Source: Tautonia rosea
GTDB lineage: Bacteria; Planctomycetota; Planctomycetia; Isosphaerales; Isosphaeraceae
DNA length: 64,000 bases
NCBI RefSeq assembly: GCF_012958305.1
Contig: NZ_JABBYO010000001.1
Coordinates: 620,001-684,000, forward strand
Direction of reading: 5' to 3'
Both the position numbers and the translations under genes were made by a program. Positions 59,210 through 64,000 of the stretch are shown here, in pieces; the first letter of the stretch is position 1; the number at the start of each line of letters is the position of its first letter. The notes under the pieces are model-generated. The model had not been told where the DNA came from and searched no databases. It saw only the letters and a program-made list of their open reading frames with translations.

Positions 59210-60583
59210 TTACAGGTCCGCAAGAGGTCGATCAGCATCACCGAACTGGGTCAAGGAGACGCCCATCCGGTCCATCAGGGAGAGGTAGAGGCTACAGGCG
59301 CGGCGGTCCTCGTGGTTGCGATCGAGGTAGTCGAGCACGCGTCCGGTCGATAAGTCTCCACCTGCCCTGCCTGCCAGGAGGATTGGCATTTCGTCGGCCT
59401 GGTGCCGATCGCCGTCAAAGAGGTTTGAGCAACACATAAGTAGTGAGTGATCGAGCATTGTGCCGTCGCCTTCGGGAATCTGCTTGAGGCGGTCGAGCAG
59501 ATAGGCGAACTGAGCGACATGGAACTGGTTCGTCTTGAGGTACATGGCCTCGAGTTCCGGCTCGCGTCCGTTGTGCGTCAGGTCGAGGTGTAGGCTGCCA
59601 GTTACGCCTTCGAGGAAGCCGAAATTCATCTGCGAGAGGTCGTTGTTGAGCATGCAGGTGACGATACGGGTTTTGTCCATCTGGAAGGCGAGGACGATGA
59701 GGTCCATCATTAGCCGCATGTGATCTGGGATGTCTTGCGGGATCTGATCTCCAGGACGAGGCAGATCGGGCTTCTCCAGCGTTGGTCGCCAGCCCTCAAG
59801 TCGGCCGTCTTTCGAGGCGCGATCCATGCGTTGTTCGACGTCTCGAATGGATTCAAGATACTCGTCCAGCTTGCGGCGGTCGTCGCGTCCGATCTGGTGT
59901 TTGAGTTCGTGGGCATCATTCAGCACATGGTCAAGAATTGAACGATCGAGGCGTCGGCCCTCGGTGTCTCCCACGAGAAGATCGTAGACCCGAGAGGGGT
60001 AAATTTCCTTGGTCGCCGGCTTCGTGTCGGTTGCCCATGAGATGCTTGAGCCGTAGATCATCGAGAGGCCGTCTTCGAGGCGAAGCTCGGTTGGCTCAAT
60101 CCCAAGGACGAGGCTCGGGACGGTGGTTTTGCTGCCGATCTTTCGGGAGAGGAGCTGATCCATCGTCTGGCCGACACGGATCTCTCCCTGGTCGGTACTG
60201 ACCCAGGCTCCAGAGAGGAGATTCGGCATTCGCCCGAGGTGGGCGCTTGCATGCCGAACGGCCTGCTCGTTGAACAGACCTCGGAGAAAAATCATGTCTT
60301 CACGGAAGGGGCGCATTGGTTCCAGGCCGGGGCCGATTTCCATGCCTGCGCCCCGCCCCCTGGCCCACCAGTGCTCCGGCTCGACACCATTGGAGAAGTA
60401 GATGCAAGCGAAGCGAACGGGTGGTCGAGAGTCATTGGTCGAGACGTAGCGCTTGCCCGTGTCCTCGGCTCGGATCGGAAATGAATCAAGCCAGGGAAGA
60501 GTGAGGGCCAACCCGCTGCTACCACGGAGGAACCCTCTTCGACTTATTGGGCGATCGCCCGCCGGATTCCGAGCAACGGTCAT
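59210..60583 (-). CDS. DUF1552 (Tat-exported) protein
   Basis: 457 residues, the family's usual length. A Tat signal ([20 protein letters not shown]) is followed by [60 protein letters not shown] and the later [20 protein letters not shown] and [40 protein letters not shown]. These are the main blocks of DUF1552, a planctomycete and verrucomicrobial family without known activity. Its ATG overlaps the stop of the DUF1587-1585 gene by 4 bases, showing translational coupling. A gap of 77 bases separates it from the DUF1501 gene. Confidence 0.93.
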   Translation of the reverse strand: MTVARNPAGDRPISRRGFLRGSSGLALTLPWLDSFPIRAEDTGKRYVSTNDSRPPVRFACIYFSNGVEPEHWWARGRGAGMEIGPGLEPMRPFREDMIFLRGLFNEQAVRHASAHLGRMPNLLSGAWVSTDQGEIRVGQTMDQLLSRKIGSKTTVPSLVLGIEPTELRLEDGLSMIYGSSISWATDTKPATKEIYPSRVYDLLVGDTEGRRLDRSILDHVLNDAHELKHQIGRDDRRKLDEYLESIRDVEQRMDRASKDGRLEGWRPTLEKPDLPRPGDQIPQDIPDHMRLMMDLIVLAFQMDKTRIVTCMLNNDLSQMNFGFLEGVTGSLHLDLTHNGREPELEAMYLKTNQFHVAQFAYLLDRLKQIPEGDGTMLDHSLLMCCSNLFDGDRHQADEMPILLAGRAGGDLSTGRVLDYLDRNHEDRRACSLYLSLMDRMGVSLTQFGDADRPLADL

Positions 60584-63500
60584 GATTCCCCTCCTGCCTC
60601 GCCTCGATCGGGAGGCACGATCGAGTCAGCGCGACGATTTCGGAACTGCTTGCTGGAGACGATCTGGATGATGAGCTCAGAGAATCGAGCGCCGTGGTTG
60701 AGCTCGTCGGTCATACGCTCGATCAGTGGTCGATCGGATGCCATCTCGGCTCGGCCGAGCGCATACCCCAGGAGCTTGGTGCTGAAGGTCTTGTAAAACT
60801 GGAGTCGTTCGCGATGAAGATAGTCCCGAAGTCCGTCGGGTCCAGAGATGATGGTCCCGTCGGCGAGTGTGCCGGAGGGGTCGATGGGTTGGCCGTCTCG
60901 GTACGAGTTGCGCCATCGCCCGAGCGGGTCAAACTGTTCGAGAGCGAAGCCAAGCGGATCGATCCGAGCATGGCAGTTGATACACGAGGCATCGGAACGA
61001 TGGGCCTCCAGGCGCTGTCGAATGGTCAGGCCGTCGCCTCGAACGTCGTCGGCCGGGATCGAGCCCACATCAGCCGGAGGAGGAGGGACCGGCGTGCCCA
61101 CCACGCGTCGCAACACCCAGTCCCCACGCTTGACAGCACTCGTCCTCAAGGGAGCGGAGGTCGCTGTGAGTAAAGCCCCGAGGCCGAACAGACCTCCTCG
61201 ATGCTGGCGATCGAGTTGATTGACGCGAGTGAATGCATTGTCTGAGAGCGATTCGGATGCGATTCCGTAGTGCTCGGCGAGACGACGGTCGAGGAACGAG
61301 TAGTCCGCGAACAGGATGTCATCGACTGGTCGATCTTCACGGACGATGAACTCAAAGAAGGTGACGGCCTCCTCATACATCGAAGCCCGGAGCAGCTCGT
61401 TGAATTCGGGGAACCGGGTGGTGTCGATTCCCTGGTAGCGGTCGAAGCGATAGAAGCCAAGCCACTGGCCAAAGAACTCGGTCGCCAGTCTTCGTGCCTT
61501 TGGATCGCGGAGCATCCGACGGATTTGTCGATCCAGCTCGGTCGGGTCGCTCAGCCGGCCGGTTGTTGCCGATTGCAATAGTTCCTCATCGGGCATGGAG
61601 GACCAGAGAAAATAACTGAGTCGATTGGCCAGCTCCCCATCGGTGAGCGCAAAAATGCCGTCTTGATCAGTGGGTATGGACTCGACTCGATAGAGGAACG
61701 CTGGTGAAACGAGGATACGAGCCAGCAGCGTTCGGATGGCACGGTCGTGATCCAACTCGTGCACCACCCGTAGATCGCGATAGAAGCTTCGAAGGCGTTG
61801 CCGATCGTCCGGTGAGAGGGGACGCCGCCATGCGCGTTCCGCAAGGTGCAACGCATCCTCTACGTGACCCGGTTCGGCGTCTCGAAGCGCCTGTTGACTT
61901 GCGTCGTAGTCGTCTACAAGGCGACGGACGAACGCGGCAGGCTCGGGGGGTAAGCGGTCGATGTGAATCTGATCGAGTTCAGTGAGGGAGGAACCAGCAA
62001 GATCAAGGGAGAATTTCTCGATTGTGAAGCGAAGATTCCGATCGTGGTAGTCGAACGAGGTGAGCAGGTCCGTCCAGGCTTCATCCAACTGTCGTCGAGT
62101 CTCATCGTCGGCAATGTGTTCGACGAGGAAGGCGTCGTCACGGTGGTATTTGATCGCTGTGTGGAAGTGATTGCGTTCGGCAGTATTATAAGCGTTGTCG
62201 AACGGGGCAGGAATCGGATCACGATCCGACGGTGCCGGCTCGCGATGTGAGATGCTCGGGAGCAGGCGAGCGAACGCCGAAGCCCCCTGCCGCCATTCGT
62301 CGACAGACGGGTCGTTGGGGTCTGCCAGGAGTGACGATGTGCTGGAAAGTTCGGCGGGGATCGCGTTCCCGTGGTCCCAGTCCGCGATCCGACAGCGAAC
62401 GACCCCAGACGTCGTGTCTGAATCTCGGAGAACGACGTCGACCATCAACCGGGCCGAGTCCGCCCCGACCGGAATTTGCAAGTCGACCTGGATGGTGGCT
62501 TCGCCAGTGATCACGAAGTCGTCTTCGCCGATTGAGGTGCCCTGCGGGCCCTGACCGAAGGATAGCCGTTGGGCCGTTTCTGGTGTCACGGAAGCGCGGA
62601 GCGGCTGGGGATCGCCTCGCCGACGTTCACGACTTTGGAACTGAACCCGAGGGTTTTTCCAAATGGTGAAGCCTGACCCGCCCGGTGGGTCACTGACCGT
62701 TGAAACCGAGACTTCAAATCGAGCAATTGGGGTGTCTTTGGGCCAACGGATCGGGACAACAAATGAGTGCTCTCGATCGAGCTGCACCGCACCGTCCGCC
62801 AACACGGCGGCTTCCTCCACGTCTCCGGTGGCTGCGGCGAGCGTGGATTGCCATTCGCGGAGGTCTTCAGCAAGCTCCTCGATGAGGATTCGAATCTCGT
62901 CCGCGTTTCGTTCTGAGGGCGACGGTAAGCATTGCCAGCGTTCGACAATCTCTGAGAGTGGGGACGCCATCTTTTGACGATTGAGGATGTCCCACAAATG
63001 TTCGCACAGTCGAATGCTCTGACCCTCACGTTGGGCAAGCTCGGGGAGGTCAACGTCACCCAGTCCGAGTTCGTTGCGGAATCTGTACTGCCAGGCGACA
63101 GCCATTGCCGCAGGGTAGCGTTCCAGTCCGAACGGCTCAGCCCCCTCCCCTGCACCAGCCCGAAACCCGTGCTCACGGTAAAGTTGCTGGATCCGAGAAA
63201 TGGCAGACAGTTCGCGGCCAGTCTGGCCCGGGTCCGAAAAGAAGCGGAGAGGACCAGCTCCGACAACGGCGTGATCCGCGACGATCCTGGCCGCGTCCAG
63301 GTAACGTTCCAGGGTCGAATCTTGCATGAACTGTGCGCTGCCGGCATTGGTGAACCCTTCGCCGGAGACGGCGTCGCTTACGAATTGGTCGGAGACATTC
63401 AGATCGAGCCCTGTGAGATCGCGAATGGTGTAGGAGTACTCGGCACTGGTGAGCCGCCGCATGACGACCGGGCCTGGGTCTCCGGCGTGCTGCTCAACGT

Positions 63501-63855
63501 CGCGATCGAGGCCCTCTTGGATGGACCGGAGGATCATTTGTTTCCGAAGGTCCCCGGGCTGAGGCATGTACTCCGGTGGCATGGTACGCTCACGGAGGAC
63601 GCGAGAGACTTTTTCCCACTCCTTGAAGTTTCGACCGAAGGCTTGTGTCTCGGCCATCGCTTCAAGGTTTACATGAGCCTCGGTCACCTCGTGGCCGTGG
63701 CATTCGATGCAATACCGTTGAAGAAACCGAGTCAGTTCCGGGACGGGCTCTTCGCTTGCCGCACGCTCAGAGGCGATACCCGTCAGTAGGCCGGTGAATA
63801 GTCCGACAGCAATCGCGGACCAACCCGAACCCTCGGACATCGAGGGGATTCGCAT
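60580..63855 (-). CDS. DUF1587-DUF1595-DUF1592-DUF1588-DUF1585 secreted protein with two CxxCH motifs
   Basis: 1091 residues from the ATG at 63855, preceded by GGAGG. A signal peptide ([20 protein letters not shown]) is followed by a cytochrome-like segment with CIECH (Cys49, Cys52, His53), [10 protein letters not shown] and [20 protein letters not shown] (DUF1587). An insertion of about 450 residues (roughly 200-660) follows, partly beta-rich. Then come DUF1595 ([20 protein letters not shown]), DUF1592 ([20 protein letters not shown]), DUF1588 ([20 protein letters not shown]), a second motif [20 protein letters not shown] (Cys958) and DUF1585 ([15 protein letters not shown]). Function unknown; a heme-binding exported protein is plausible. 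It is first in the leftward operon and coupled to the DUF1552 gene. Confidence 0.92.
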   Translation of the reverse strand: MRIPSMSEGSGWSAIAVGLFTGLLTGIASERAASEEPVPELTRFLQRYCIECHGHEVTEAHVNLEAMAETQAFGRNFKEWEKVSRVLRERTMPPEYMPQPGDLRKQMILRSIQEGLDRDVEQHAGDPGPVVMRRLTSAEYSYTIRDLTGLDLNVSDQFVSDAVSGEGFTNAGSAQFMQDSTLERYLDAARIVADHAVVGAGPLRFFSDPGQTGRELSAISRIQQLYREHGFRAGAGEGAEPFGLERYPAAMAVAWQYRFRNELGLGDVDLPELAQREGQSIRLCEHLWDILNRQKMASPLSEIVERWQCLPSPSERNADEIRILIEELAEDLREWQSTLAAATGDVEEAAVLADGAVQLDREHSFVVPIRWPKDTPIARFEVSVSTVSDPPGGSGFTIWKNPRVQFQSRERRRGDPQPLRASVTPETAQRLSFGQGPQGTSIGEDDFVITGEATIQVDLQIPVGADSARLMVDVVLRDSDTTSGVVRCRIADWDHGNAIPAELSSTSSLLADPNDPSVDEWRQGASAFARLLPSISHREPAPSDRDPIPAPFDNAYNTAERNHFHTAIKYHRDDAFLVEHIADDETRRQLDEAWTDLLTSFDYHDRNLRFTIEKFSLDLAGSSLTELDQIHIDRLPPEPAAFVRRLVDDYDASQQALRDAEPGHVEDALHLAERAWRRPLSPDDRQRLRSFYRDLRVVHELDHDRAIRTLLARILVSPAFLYRVESIPTDQDGIFALTDGELANRLSYFLWSSMPDEELLQSATTGRLSDPTELDRQIRRMLRDPKARRLATEFFGQWLGFYRFDRYQGIDTTRFPEFNELLRASMYEEAVTFFEFIVREDRPVDDILFADYSFLDRRLAEHYGIASESLSDNAFTRVNQLDRQHRGGLFGLGALLTATSAPLRTSAVKRGDWVLRRVVGTPVPPPPADVGSIPADDVRGDGLTIRQRLEAHRSDASCINCHARIDPLGFALEQFDPLGRWRNSYRDGQPIDPSGTLADGTIISGPDGLRDYLHRERLQFYKTFSTKLLGYALGRAEMASDRPLIERMTDELNHGARFSELIIQIVSSKQFRNRRADSIVPPDRGEAGGES

Positions 63856-64000
63856 CTGAGCCTCCACTCCACCACGACCCCGAGCGAGGGATTGGAGATC
63901 CCTCAACGCTCAGCTGAGGAGATTGTTTAAAATCAAATTGACCATAGCCGCCAGGTCCACCGAATCCAAGAAAAAAGGGAAGGATTGGATCGCTCGATCG
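63856..64000 (-). promoter_or_regulatory. Upstream region of the leftward secretome operon
   Basis: 145 bases to the window edge. An AT-rich block (63925-63945, containing TTTAAAATC) lies 70-90 bases before the start and is the likeliest promoter area. No motif can be assigned with confidence. Confidence 0.35.

Noticed and set aside
1-64000. tRNA, rRNA, CRISPR arrays, transposase or phage genes
   Set aside because: Scanned intergenic regions by eye for tRNA T-loop motifs, regularly spaced repeats and DDE or recombinase motifs; none found. GTTCGA-type strings occur only inside coding genes.

Overview
The window is GC-rich chromosomal DNA from a planctomycete, most likely of the Isosphaeraceae type (for example Tautonia or Isosphaera relatives). 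The assignment rests on gene content: two clusters of the secreted DUF1501, DUF1552, DUF1549/DUF1553 and DUF1587-to-DUF1585 proteins that mark this phylum, a CxPxR sulfatase, a transketolase split into two genes, and several proteins that look confined to planctomycetes. No rRNA, tRNA, CRISPR array, transposase or prophage gene was recognised. All names come from reading motifs; no database search was run.

Layout. 0-4.1 kb (minus strand): the start of a glycosyltransferase cut by the window edge, a secreted WD40 protein, a mosaic secreted protein with a C11 tract at its 5' end, and a small helical-repeat protein. 4.4-15.6 kb: htpG, a DUF486 membrane protein, a lipase-like hydrolase, a POT-family transporter (minus) with an unusual soluble insertion, an S9 peptidase, a sulfotransferase and formate-tetrahydrofolate ligase. 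15.6-21 kb: a TlpA-like thioredoxin lipoprotein and a SirB1-family protein (minus), then the two transketolase subunits (plus). 21-29.8 kb: a surface-polysaccharide locus read outward from one divergent promoter region. A sugar-1-phosphate transferase and a GT2 go left. A GT2, a GT39-like membrane enzyme, a second large membrane protein and a GT4 go right. 29.7-37.7 kb: two hypothetical genes, rsfS-argS, a repeat island with two palindromic elements, a low-GC secreted protein, a proline-rich HGLTA-motif protein and a stand-alone rpsN. 38-42.8 kb: a ceramidase-like secreted enzyme and a pyrR-pyrB-pyrC cluster. 43-50.5 kb: a STAS-FHA-STAS protein, a NYN RNase-like protein, sucC-sucD-NUDIX, a glycine-rich RRM protein, a tiny zinc protein and a SprT-like protein. 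50.7-63.9 kb: sulfatase, DUF1549/1553 and DUF1501 genes on plus, facing a four-gene minus operon (DUF1592 family, DUF1552, DUF1501, SDR).

How the genes work together. The housekeeping part covers one-carbon metabolism (fhs), the pentose phosphate pathway (transketolase), pyrimidine synthesis (pyrRBC), the TCA cycle (sucCD) and translation (argS, rpsN, rsfS). The accessory part is mostly about the cell surface: glycosyltransferases, a sulfotransferase, a sulfatase, a ceramidase-like enzyme, and Tat- or Sec-exported proteins of the DUF1501/DUF1552/DUF1592 type. The most unusual signals are the C11 tract whose length decides the N-terminus of a surface protein, two different long palindromes side by side near 34.8 kb, a hairpin pair splitting sucC from sucD, the STAS-FHA-STAS architecture, and two related but non-identical planctomycete secretome clusters meeting tail to tail.
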